Source: Roseateles hydrophilus
GTDB lineage: Bacteria; Pseudomonadota; Gammaproteobacteria; Burkholderiales; Burkholderiaceae_C
Reading direction: 5' to 3'
Length of the DNA stretch: 64,000 bases
NCBI RefSeq assembly: GCF_026712245.1
Contig: NZ_JAPPUY010000004.1
Location: 124,001 to 188,000, forward strand
In this document: piece after piece, positions 7,452 to 15,054 of the stretch
How the letters are laid out: each line of letters begins with the position of its first letter
Numbering within the stretch: position 1 is the stretch's first letter
Made by a program: the position numbers and the translations under genes
Notes under the pieces: model-generated
The model's database searches: none
The model's input: only the letters and a program-made list of their open reading frames with translations
Told to the model about the DNA's origin: nothing

Positions 7452-8761
7452 GCGGCGCCCCGCTCGGTGCTCGCCCAGATGTCCAGCGCGGCCAGCACGC
7501 CGTCGGCGGCGGCCAGGCCCGAGCGCAGGCCGTCTTCATGGAAGCCGTAGCCGCACCAGGCGCCGCAGTACCAGGTGCGGTCCTGCCCCTGCAGCTCGCC
7601 CACACGGCCCTGAGCCTGCAGCGCGGCGAGGTCGAACACGGGGTGGGCGTACTCGATGCGCTGGTGCACGCGCGACTCGTCGATGGGCCGCACGGGGTTG
7701 AGCGACACGACGACGGGCTGCGTCCACGGCAGCGGCTGCAGCCGGTTGAGCAGGTAGTGCAGGCAGACCTGGGCCTGCTCGCGGCGGCTGTCGGCCGCGC
7801 GCTCGTAGTTCCAGGCCGCCCAGGCCAGGCGCCGCGTGGGCAGCACGCCTTCGTCGGTGTGCAGCACGGCCACGTTGGGCTGGTAGCGGATGGCGCCCAG
7901 CACGGCGCGCTCGTCGGCGCTGGCCTGCTCGCCCAGCAGGGCGAGCGCCTGGTCGCTGTGGCAGGCCAGCACGATGGCGTCGAAGCTTTCCGTGCCGCTG
8001 GCCGTGCGCACCAGCACCTGGCCGGGCAGGCGCTTGAGCCCGAGCACCGGCGTGTTGAGCCGCGCATCGGCCAGGCCCGCCAGGATGCGCCGCACGTACT
8101 GCCGCGAGCCACCGCGCACGGTGCGCCACTGCGGCCGGTCGGTCACCTGGATGAGGCCGTGGTTGTGGCAGAAGCGGATCAGCGTGGCCATCGGGAAGGC
8201 CAGCATCTGCTCCGTGGGGCAGGACCAGATGCAGCCGATCATGGGCAGCAGGTAGTCGTCACGGAAGGCGTCGCCGAAGCCGTGGCGCGCCAGGAAGTCG
8301 GCCACGCTGCCCTGCTCCTGCAGGCCCAGCTCGCCGGCCGCCATGGCCGTGGTGAGCTGGTTGAAGCGCAGGATCTCGCGCAGCATGCGCAGGAAGCGCG
8401 GGCGCAGCAGGTTGCGCTTCTGCGCGAACACCGTGCGCAGCGAGCTGCCACTCCACTCCAGGCCGGGCCCGTCGGCGCGCGGCAGCTGCACCGAGAAGGA
8501 CATGTCGGCGTCCGCCACCTCCACGCCCAGCTCGGCGAACAGCTGCGTCAGCAGCGGGTAGGTGCGCTCGTTGTAGACCAGGAAGCCGGTGTCCACGCCA
8601 TGGCTGACTCCGTCCAGGCACAACTCCACCGTGTTGGCATGGCCGCCGAAGTGCGCGCCGGCCTCGAACAGCGTGACCTGGTGTGCCCCCGGCGCCAGCG
8701 TGAGGCGCCGGGCGGCGGCCAGCCCTGAGATCCCGGAACCGATGACTGCGATGCGCTGCAT
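7448..8761 (-). CDS. FAD-dependent oxidoreductase (amine oxidase/phytoene desaturase-like)
   Basis: A 437-residue flavoprotein, first gene of the minus-strand lipid operon. The dinucleotide-binding motif VIGSGISGLAAARRL is at residues 5-19, followed by a FEAGAHFGGHANTV segment that contacts FAD and a C-terminal YCGAWCGYGFHEDGLRSG motif typical of amine-oxidase-like enzymes. It probably oxidises or desaturates lipid acyl chains with its DUF1365 and methyltransferase partners. The promoter must lie in the 121-base region shared with the TetR gene, which holds two palindromes. Confidence 0.92.
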   Translation of the reverse strand: MQRIAVIGSGISGLAAARRLTLAPGAHQVTLFEAGAHFGGHANTVELCLDGVSHGVDTGFLVYNERTYPLLTQLFAELGVEVADADMSFSVQLPRADGPGLEWSGSSLRTVFAQKRNLLRPRFLRMLREILRFNQLTTAMAAGELGLQEQGSVADFLARHGFGDAFRDDYLLPMIGCIWSCPTEQMLAFPMATLIRFCHNHGLIQVTDRPQWRTVRGGSRQYVRRILAGLADARLNTPVLGLKRLPGQVLVRTASGTESFDAIVLACHSDQALALLGEQASADERAVLGAIRYQPNVAVLHTDEGVLPTRRLAWAAWNYERAADSRREQAQVCLHYLLNRLQPLPWTQPVVVSLNPVRPIDESRVHQRIEYAHPVFDLAALQAQGRVGELQGQDRTWYCGAWCGYGFHEDGLRSGLAAADGVLAALDIWASTERGAA

Positions 8762-8795
8762 GTGACGCCCTTGTTGAACTTTTCAGATCAAAACG

Positions 8796-8831
8796 TGAAC
8801 TGGTGAGTTCATACAATAACTCATGAGTTCA
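8796..8831. promoter_or_regulatory. Paired TetR-type operator palindromes
   Basis: Between the divergent FAD-oxidoreductase and tetR genes lie two related palindromes. TGAACT-GGTG-AGTTCA occupies 8796-8811 and AACTCATGAGTT occupies 8818-8829, extending to a shared TTCA at 8831. Their centres are 20 bases apart, two helical turns, so two dimers could bind on one face. Both share the half-site GAACT/AGTTC. The likely ligand-responsive repressor is the adjacent TetR protein; this is inference from position and symmetry. Confidence 0.65.
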
Positions 8832-8882
8832 AAAATTGCACCTAGAAGTTTTAAGGCCCATCGAAACACCTAGAATCGCGTC

Positions 8883-9500
8883 ATGGGAGCCCGTCCTTCG
8901 ATCCGAGAGCAGATGCAGCGCGTCCGAGAGGACGCCATCGTCACCGCCGTGAACCGCCTGCTGGCCCGCAAGGGCTACGACGCGATGACGGTGGACGAGG
9001 TGGCCGCCGAGGCCGGGCTGTCCAAGGCCAGCCTGTACAAGCTGTTCACGTCCAAGGAAGAGCTGGCCGGCGCGGCGATGGTGGGCGTGCTGGACCGGGC
9101 GCTGGCCTTCATCGACGAACTGCGCGCCCGCGCCGAGGCCGGGCCCGTGACGCCGCTGGAGCAACTCAAGGCCGTGACCGGCTGGGCCATGCTGACGCAG
9201 CTGGAAGGCGAGATGCCGTCGCTGCCGGCGCAGAACTCCAGCCTCAGCGCCGCGCTGCAGGCCAACGACGCCTACATGGACCGGCTGATCTCGCTGAGCA
9301 ACCGCCTCAGCATCTGGATTGCCGAGGCCCAGACCAGCGGCCAGATCAAGGCCGATGTGCCCGCCGAGCTGGTGCTCTACACGCTGTTCGCCCGCGCCTG
9401 CGACCCGGTCGTCGCGCTGCTGAAGGACTCGGGGCAGTACACCCGCGCGCAGATCATCGAGTGGGTGAACAGCACGACGTTCGACGGGCTGGCGGGCTGA
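8883..9500 (+). CDS. TetR/AcrR family transcriptional regulator
   Basis: A 205-residue one-domain-plus-ligand-domain repressor. The helix-turn-helix is MTVDEVAAEAGLSKASLYKL at about residues 36-55, inside the typical N-terminal three-helix bundle; the rest is the helical ligand and dimer domain. It diverges from the FAD oxidoreductase operon and is separated by a 121-base region with two palindromes, so it probably represses that operon and itself. The start ATG at 8883 follows directly after the shared regulatory region. The ligand is unknown. Confidence 0.92.
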   Translation: MGARPSIREQMQRVREDAIVTAVNRLLARKGYDAMTVDEVAAEAGLSKASLYKLFTSKEELAGAAMVGVLDRALAFIDELRARAEAGPVTPLEQLKAVTGWAMLTQLEGEMPSLPAQNSSLSAALQANDAYMDRLISLSNRLSIWIAEAQTSGQIKADVPAELVLYTLFARACDPVVALLKDSGQYTRAQIIEWVNSTTFDGLAG

Positions 9501-9506
9501 CGGTCG

Positions 9507-11774
9507 TCAGTCCTCTTCCAGCGGCGCCAGCAGCAGGTTCAGCTCGGGCGCGCTGAACTTGGTCAGCAGCGAGCCGTCGTCGCTGCCCAGCAGGCCATCG
9601 GCCAGCGCCTTCTTGCGCGCCTGCAGCTCCAGCATGCGCTCCTCGATGCTGCCCTGGGCCACCAGCTGGTAGGCAAACACCGGCTGGTCCTGCCCGATGC
9701 GGTGCGCCCGCGCGCTGGCCTGGGCCTGCACGGCCGGGTTCCACCAGGGGTCCACGTGGATGACGGTGTCGGCCGCCGTCAGGTTCAGCCCCACGCCGCC
9801 GGCCTTCAGGCTGGCCAGCAGCACCGGCACCTCGCGCGCCTGGAAGCGCCGCACGATGTCGCCGCGCTGTGACGCGGGCGTGTCGCCCGTCAGCCGCAGG
9901 TGCGGCACGGGCACCTCGGCGGCGATCAGGTCCAGCATCTCCGTGAACTGCGAGAACACCAGCACACGCCGGCCTTGCGCGACGAGGTCGGGCAGGTGCT
10001 CGCGCAGCCATTCCAGCTTGGCGCGCTCGGTGTGCGGCGCCATCTCCACGCCCTTGACGAGGCGCGGGTCGCAGCACACCTGGCGCAGCTTCAGCATCGC
10101 GTCCAGCACGCTGATGAGGCTGGTGGGCGTGAAGCCGTCGCGCTGCAGGATGCGGCGCACCATGTGGTCGGCGGCGACGCGCACGCTCTCGTACAGCTGC
10201 TTTTGCTGGCCGACGAGCGGCACGCGCTTCACCAGCTCGGTCAGCGGCGGCAGCTCGGTGGCCACCTCGGTCTTGAGGCGGCGCAGGATGAAGGGCCGCA
10301 CGCGCGCCGCCAGCAGCCGCGCGCGCGGGCCGTCGCGGTTGACCTCGATGGGCTTGCGCCAGTGGCGCCCGAACGTGCGCGAGTCGCCCAGGAAGCCGGG
10401 CATCAGCAGGTCGAACAGTGACCACAGCTCGCCCAGGTGGTTCTCCAGCGGCGTGCCAGTCAGCGCCAGCAGGTGACGCGCGTCCAGGCGGCGCAGCGCG
10501 CGCGCCGCACGGGCCTGCGCGTTCTTCACCGACTGGGCTTCGTCCAGGATGAGCAGGTGCCAGGGCCGGGCCGACAGCGCGCGCAGGTCGCGCCAGACGA
10601 GGTTGTAGGTCGTCAGCACGACATCGGCGCCGCTGAGGTCGAGCGCCGCACGGTCGGCCCCGTGCCAGGTCTTGACCGCCAGTCCTGGCGCGATGCGCGC
10701 GGCCTCCTGCTGCCAGTTGAACAGCAGCGACGTGGGCACGACGACCAGCGCCGGGCGGTCCAGCCGGCCGGCCTGCTTCTCGGTCCACACATGGGCCAGC
10801 GCCTGCGCCGTCTTGCCCAGGCCCATGTCGTCGGCCAGGATGCCGGCGAGGTTCTGTGCACGCAGGTATTGCAGCCAGGCCAGCCCGTGGAGTTGGTAGG
10901 GCCTCAGTTGCAGGCCCAGCCCGGGTGGCTGCTCGAATGCGGTCGGCGCGCCCGCTGCCAGCAGCCGCCGGCCCAGCGCCTTCAGGCCCGCATCGCCATG
11001 GATCTGCCAGCGGCCGCGCGACTCGTCCTCGATGACACGGAGGCGATCCGCATCCCATTCATTCAGCTTGAGCGGCTTGCCCTTGTCCAGCTCGGCGGGC
11101 TTGAGCAGGTCCAGCAGCGCCAGCATCATGGCCTTCAGCGGCGCAGCAGCGGCGTGATAGCGCCGCCCGCCCGGCGCGCGCAGCGACACGATGGCGTCGT
11201 CCTCGATCGCGGCGATGGCCACGGCGTCCAGCCAGCGCTTGTCGCGGCGCAGCAGGTTGGCGATCAAGGGTGCCAGGTCCAGCGTCTTGCCGTCGACCTC
11301 CATGCCCAGGCTGACGAGCCAGGCACCCGTGCGGCGCGCCAGCGCCAGGCCTTCGACGCGGCGGCTGGGCTTGGGCGCCTCTTGCTCGGCGTCTTCCGTC
11401 AGCCCCAGTTGCCAGCCGCTGACGAACTGGCTGTGGTGGGCGAAGCCGGGCTCGGTCGTGACCTGCCAGCCCTGGGCCTGCAGCTCGGGCACGGCCTCGG
11501 CGTGGAAGTCACCGAAGAAGTCTTCCTGCGGCGTGGTCCAGAGCGACTCGCCGCCCAACGGCAGCGGCGATCCGCGCCACTGCAGCAGCGCGGGGTCGAG
11601 GGCGATGAGGCCCTGTTTGATGAGGATTTGCTCGGCGTCGGCATCCCGCCGCGCCAGCGTCGCCACCGTCACCTGTTCGCCCCGCGGGCCCAGTGAGCCA
11701 CGCGGACGCAGGCCCAACAGGCCATCGCCGCGCGTCAGCGTGCGCAGCGTGAGGTGGGGTGGAGCAACAGACAT
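9507..11774 (-). CDS. SNF2/HepA-type DEAD/DEAH helicase
   Basis: A 755-residue superfamily 2 ATPase. The first RecA lobe has Walker A ADDMGLGKTAQALA (around residue 315) and the DEAQ box in LLILDEAQSVKNA. The second lobe carries LKAGGVGLNLTAADTVIHVD and motif VI ARAHRIGQDQPV. The N-terminal 280 residues are a family-specific accessory region. Such proteins translocate on double-stranded DNA or remodel RNA polymerase/DNA complexes. It converges tail-to-tail with tetR, 6 bases apart. It is a stand-alone gene with no restriction or defence partner nearby, so a housekeeping role is more likely than defence. Confidence 0.92.
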   Translation of the reverse strand: MSVAPPHLTLRTLTRGDGLLGLRPRGSLGPRGEQVTVATLARRDADAEQILIKQGLIALDPALLQWRGSPLPLGGESLWTTPQEDFFGDFHAEAVPELQAQGWQVTTEPGFAHHSQFVSGWQLGLTEDAEQEAPKPSRRVEGLALARRTGAWLVSLGMEVDGKTLDLAPLIANLLRRDKRWLDAVAIAAIEDDAIVSLRAPGGRRYHAAAAPLKAMMLALLDLLKPAELDKGKPLKLNEWDADRLRVIEDESRGRWQIHGDAGLKALGRRLLAAGAPTAFEQPPGLGLQLRPYQLHGLAWLQYLRAQNLAGILADDMGLGKTAQALAHVWTEKQAGRLDRPALVVVPTSLLFNWQQEAARIAPGLAVKTWHGADRAALDLSGADVVLTTYNLVWRDLRALSARPWHLLILDEAQSVKNAQARAARALRRLDARHLLALTGTPLENHLGELWSLFDLLMPGFLGDSRTFGRHWRKPIEVNRDGPRARLLAARVRPFILRRLKTEVATELPPLTELVKRVPLVGQQKQLYESVRVAADHMVRRILQRDGFTPTSLISVLDAMLKLRQVCCDPRLVKGVEMAPHTERAKLEWLREHLPDLVAQGRRVLVFSQFTEMLDLIAAEVPVPHLRLTGDTPASQRGDIVRRFQAREVPVLLASLKAGGVGLNLTAADTVIHVDPWWNPAVQAQASARAHRIGQDQPVFAYQLVAQGSIEERMLELQARKKALADGLLGSDDGSLLTKFSAPELNLLLAPLEED

Positions 11775-11808
11775 CGCGACAGTCTCGCAGGGCCGCAGCC
11801 CGGCGCAG

Positions 11809-12762
11809 TCAGCGAGCCACCGTCACGTCTGGCTTGGGCACCTTGACGCGCTCGACAATCTGCTGCGCCATGAGCTCAGCCTGGTGGCGGATCGCGTCCG
11901 TCAAGCCGTCCTGGTTGAACCGGAACCCCAGCTTGCCTGCAGAGAAACCCGCGAGCGATTCCGCCACGCTCACGTACGGCCGGATCAGCGTGCCGACCTC
12001 CGGATCGTTCGCGGCAATCTCGAAGGCCAAGCGCAGGCTGCGTTGCTGCTCCAGCGAGATACCGAACAGTGACGCTTTGTGTGACGTCACGGGAATCAGT
12101 GATAACACATGCCCGGCGACCGCGTCGCGCTTGACACCTTGCAGCACTTCCGGCTTGCGCTGCCCGAGATTGAAGCTTTCCACCGCAGCGCCAACCACGC
12201 CATGTGCTACGGCGACGTCCAGCAGTGCCAGCTGCAGTTGAACAGGGTCACCCACCACCGTCTGGCAATTCGCAAAGATGCGCTGGTATGTCTGGAACTG
12301 GGCATCACGGGCCGCTACGAGCGCAGGGTCGCTGCCCGCCGCAACGACCCTCGCGATCGCTTGCGGCTGCATCAGCCGGGTCGTGAGTTCGCACTCCCGC
12401 AGCTTGCGCGCCAGATCTGCGGCCATGACGCCATCGGGTGTCTGCAAGGCCTGCTGGATCTGCGTCTGCAAGGTGCCGGGATAACGGCCCCAATCAACGG
12501 GCACCGAGACACGCGGCCCACCAGCAGAAGCCACGCTGCCCACCACGGACTGCGGCGCGGCAGCCAGCATCACTGGAGACGACACGTCAGGCTGCGGCAG
12601 GGCTGCACGGGTGGCGGCCCTCGACGGCAGATCAGTGGCTGACGCTGTGGGCTGCCGAGCAGCATCCAGCTCGGGCGCCGGGCCAACACTCGTGAGCACC
12701 AGACCGATCACCACAGCCACACCGACCGCAGCAACGAGCCACTGTCTGATTTGCTTGTTCAT
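11809..12762 (-). CDS. Hypothetical membrane-anchored protein
   Basis: I do not recognise the family. The 317-residue protein starts at an ATG (MNKQIRQWLVAAVGV), has one N-terminal membrane segment (VAAVGVAVVIGLVLTS), then a Pro/Ala/Thr-rich linker to about residue 90 and a folded, mostly helical domain. The domain has four Cys residues (LRECELT, IFANCQTVVG and others) that may form disulfides in the periplasm. It is flanked by the SNF2 helicase gene (34 bases downstream) and a hairpin separating it from the isomerase gene, so it is probably monocistronic. The longer in-frame start at 12795 lacks support. Confidence 0.75.
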   Translation of the reverse strand: MNKQIRQWLVAAVGVAVVIGLVLTSVGPAPELDAARQPTASATDLPSRAATRAALPQPDVSSPVMLAAAPQSVVGSVASAGGPRVSVPVDWGRYPGTLQTQIQQALQTPDGVMAADLARKLRECELTTRLMQPQAIARVVAAGSDPALVAARDAQFQTYQRIFANCQTVVGDPVQLQLALLDVAVAHGVVGAAVESFNLGQRKPEVLQGVKRDAVAGHVLSLIPVTSHKASLFGISLEQQRSLRLAFEIAANDPEVGTLIRPYVSVAESLAGFSAGKLGFRFNQDGLTDAIRHQAELMAQQIVERVKVPKPDVTVAR

Positions 12763-12795
12763 GACCCATTCTGGCTGCCGGCAGCCAACAAGCAC

Positions 12796-12831
12796 GAAGG
12801 GCGAGCTGGCGCTCCCGGCCGCTCGCCCTTC
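12796..12831 (-). terminator. Strong hairpin after the sugar-phosphate isomerase gene
   Basis: An 11-bp perfect stem, GAAGGGCGAGC (12796-12806) with GCTCGCCCTTC (12821-12831), lies 43 bases beyond the stop of the minus-strand isomerase gene. The following bases on the minus strand are only moderately T-rich (GTGCTTGTT), so termination may be partial or factor-assisted. Confidence 0.5.
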
Positions 12832-12873
12832 TCAGGCACGGGACTGCAGCCAGCCCAGCCGCAGCTGTCTCAA

Positions 12874-13515
12874 TCAGCTCGCCAGCACACCCTTGATGTG
12901 GGCGGCGATGGCGTCGTCCTGGCAGTTCGTGAAGAACAGTTCCTGGAACTTCTCGCCCGACACGGCAGCCTTCAGCAGGTCCTGGTCGACGCTCTTCAGC
13001 ACCGTCAGCATGTCCTTGCACGAAGCGGCCTTCAGGTCCTTCAGGATGCCGCGGTTCTTGGCCATGATGGCGGCGCGTTCCTTGGGGTAGCCGGCGCCGC
13101 GCTCGTTCTCGAGCAGCTTGCGGTAGCAGTCCTGCAGGTTCAGCTCGGCGGCCCAGCCGAAGCCCTTGGCGTAGGGCATGGACATGGCGTTGCCGTCGTT
13201 GATCTGGCCGAACAGGAAGGCGTCGGTCGGGTCGATGACCAGGCCGCAGAACACGCCGGGCATGCTGTTGCAGGCCAGCATGGAGCCCATGCCCGTGCCG
13301 CAGCCGGTGATGACGAAGTCGGCGGCCTTGCTGTTCAGCAGGATGCCGGCCAACAGGCCGTTCATGACGTAGGTCAGCGAGGCCTTGTCTTCCGGCGTGT
13401 ACATGCCGTAGTGGTGGACCTGGTGGCCCAGCGGCTCGGCAACGGTCTTGAGCGCGTTGTGGACGATCTCGGACTTGGCGGCCTGGCTGTTCTCGATGAT
13501 GAGGGCGATCTTCAT
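12874..13515 (-). CDS. RpiB/LacA/LacB family sugar-phosphate isomerase
   Basis: A 213-residue protein starting at MKIALIIENSQAAKSEIV. The core motif VITGCGTGMGSMLACNSMPG, near residues 68-87, corresponds to the phosphate and active-site loop of RpiB-type isomerases, which interconvert aldose and ketose phosphates such as ribose-5-phosphate. It is much longer than classical RpiB (about 150 residues), with extra sequence after residue 140 (ERGAGYPKERAAIMAKNRGIL...). The true substrate may therefore differ. The in-frame extension to 13662 lacks similarity. No sugar transport genes are nearby, so the pathway is unclear. Confidence 0.85.
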   Translation of the reverse strand: MKIALIIENSQAAKSEIVHNALKTVAEPLGHQVHHYGMYTPEDKASLTYVMNGLLAGILLNSKAADFVITGCGTGMGSMLACNSMPGVFCGLVIDPTDAFLFGQINDGNAMSMPYAKGFGWAAELNLQDCYRKLLENERGAGYPKERAAIMAKNRGILKDLKAASCKDMLTVLKSVDQDLLKAAVSGEKFQELFFTNCQDDAIAAHIKGVLAS

Positions 13516-13750
13516 GGCGGGGGCTTTCTGAGGCGAATCGGGTGGGGGCAAAGCCGGTTCGGCTCGGGCCAGAGGGGCCGCAAGCGCAGACCGTCGGGCC
13601 AGGGGTTGGTCCCCACAGGGGCGGACGGCATGGTCCGGGTGCCCACCTGGCCCGCCGCGCACCTCATCGGCGAGGTGCTGGCGCAGCGCTATTGTGCCCG
13701 TTATTGGAACGTCGTTTCAGAAAGCCACCAATCCCGAGGGCGGCTCGGGG

Positions 13751-14233
13751 TCAGGCCGGCCCGGTCGTGCCGCCCGCCGCTGCCGGCGTGAGCGTGTTGA
13801 GCCGCCGGCCTTGCGTGGGCAGCGCCTTCAGGTACTTGAAGGTGCCGGTGGCGTGGGCGCAGAGCTGGCCGTCACCGCCGAACACCGAGCCCTCGCAGAA
13901 GGCCATGGTGGCAGTGCGGTGCAGCAGCTTGGCGTGGCAGCGCAGCTCACCCTCGCCGGGGCGCATGAAGCTGGTCTTCATCTCCACCGTCACCACACCC
14001 GGCCCCATGCCGGGCTGATGGCGGTGGATGCTGCGTGCGGCGTGGGCCATGGCCACATCCAGCAGCGTCATCAGCACGCCGCCGTGGGCCACCTCCCACG
14101 AGTTGAGGTGGCCTTGCTGCAGGTCGACGCGGATCTCAGCCTCGCCGTCGCCCAGGCTGTGCAGCTCCAGCCCGAGTTGCTGCACGAAGGGGATATGGAC
14201 GGGGAAGTTGAGGGGAGGCGCGCGACGAGTCAT
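13751..14233 (-). CDS. PaaI-type hotdog-fold thioesterase
   Basis: A 160-residue hotdog protein. The helix-forming motif HGGVLMTLLDVAMAHAARS at about residues 51-69 and the strand VTVEMKTSFMRPGEGELRC are characteristic of PaaI/YbgC-like acyl-CoA thioesterases. It probably hydrolyses acyl- or aryl-CoA esters in the cytoplasm. It lies downstream of an SDR gene and an acyl-CoA dehydrogenase gene on the same strand (18-base spacing), consistent with CoA-ester turnover during fatty-acid degradation. Confidence 0.88.
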   Translation of the reverse strand: MTRRAPPLNFPVHIPFVQQLGLELHSLGDGEAEIRVDLQQGHLNSWEVAHGGVLMTLLDVAMAHAARSIHRHQPGMGPGVVTVEMKTSFMRPGEGELRCHAKLLHRTATMAFCEGSVFGGDGQLCAHATGTFKYLKALPTQGRRLNTLTPAAAGGTTGPA

Positions 14234-14251
14234 GGGCGCATTGTGTGCCGG

Positions 14252-15043
14252 TCAGCCGCCGTGAACGGCGCTGACGCCACCGTCCACTGCGAGGATCTGG
14301 CCGGTGATGTGCTTGCCGGCGCGCGACGCGAACAGCAGCGCGGCGCCCTTGAGGTCGTCGTCGTCGCCGATGCGGTTCAGCGGCGCATGCGCGGCCATCT
14401 TCTCCTCGCCGACCGCGGCGAGCAGCCCCTTGGTCATCTTGCTCGGGAAGAAGCCCGGCGCCAGCGCATTGACGGTGATGCCGTGCTGGCCCCACTCGCC
14501 CGCCAGTGCGCGCGTGAAGTTCACGGCCGCGCCCTTGCTGGTGTTGTAGGCGATGGTCTTCATCGCGCCCAGGTTGCCCGACAGTCCGGCGATGGACGCC
14601 ACGTTGATGATGCGGCCTGACTTGCGCGGGATCATGCTGGCCTTGGCCACGGCCTGCGCGAAGACGAAGAGGCTGCGGATGTTCAGGTCCATGACCTTGT
14701 CCCAGGCCTCCAGCGGATGGTCTTCGGCCGGCGCGCCCCAGGTGGCACCAGCGTTGTTGACGAGGATGTCGATCTGGCCGAGGCGCTCCATCGTCTCGGC
14801 CACCACGCGGTGGGCCTCCTCGGGCTTGGCGGCATCCGCCGCAATCCAGCGCGCATCGATGCCGCGCGCCTGCAGGTGGGCCGTGGCTTCTTCGAGGTCG
14901 GCCGCCTTGCGCGAGGTCAGCATGATCTTGGCGCCGGCCTCCCCCAGCGCCTCGGCAATCTGCAGGCCGAGGCCACGCGAGCCGCCGGTGACGAGGGCCA
15001 CCTGGCCGGTCAGGTCGAAGAGGTCTTGGACGTTGGTGCTCAT
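14252..15043 (-). CDS. SDR family oxidoreductase (3-ketoacyl reductase-like)
   Basis: A 263-residue classical SDR: TGGSRGLGLQ at about residues 19-28, the NNAG motif (ILVNNAGATWG), catalytic Ser in INVASIAG, Tyr and Lys in AYNTSKGAAV, and the C-terminal ITGQILAVDGGVSA signature. It probably acts on 3-hydroxyacyl- or ketoacyl-CoA, or a related alcohol. The start MSTNVQDLF at 15043 is 11 bases from the upstream acyl-CoA dehydrogenase stop, so the two are co-transcribed. A longer in-frame extension upstream is a shadow of the dehydrogenase gene. Confidence 0.9.
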   Translation of the reverse strand: MSTNVQDLFDLTGQVALVTGGSRGLGLQIAEALGEAGAKIMLTSRKAADLEEATAHLQARGIDARWIAADAAKPEEAHRVVAETMERLGQIDILVNNAGATWGAPAEDHPLEAWDKVMDLNIRSLFVFAQAVAKASMIPRKSGRIINVASIAGLSGNLGAMKTIAYNTSKGAAVNFTRALAGEWGQHGITVNALAPGFFPSKMTKGLLAAVGEEKMAAHAPLNRIGDDDDLKGAALLFASRAGKHITGQILAVDGGVSAVHGG

Positions 15044-15054
15044 GGTCTTGTCTC

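Noticed and set aside
9507-11774. SNF2 helicase as part of a DISARM-like defence system
   Set aside because: No methylase, phospholipase D or DUF1998 partner is nearby; the gene stands alone between housekeeping genes.
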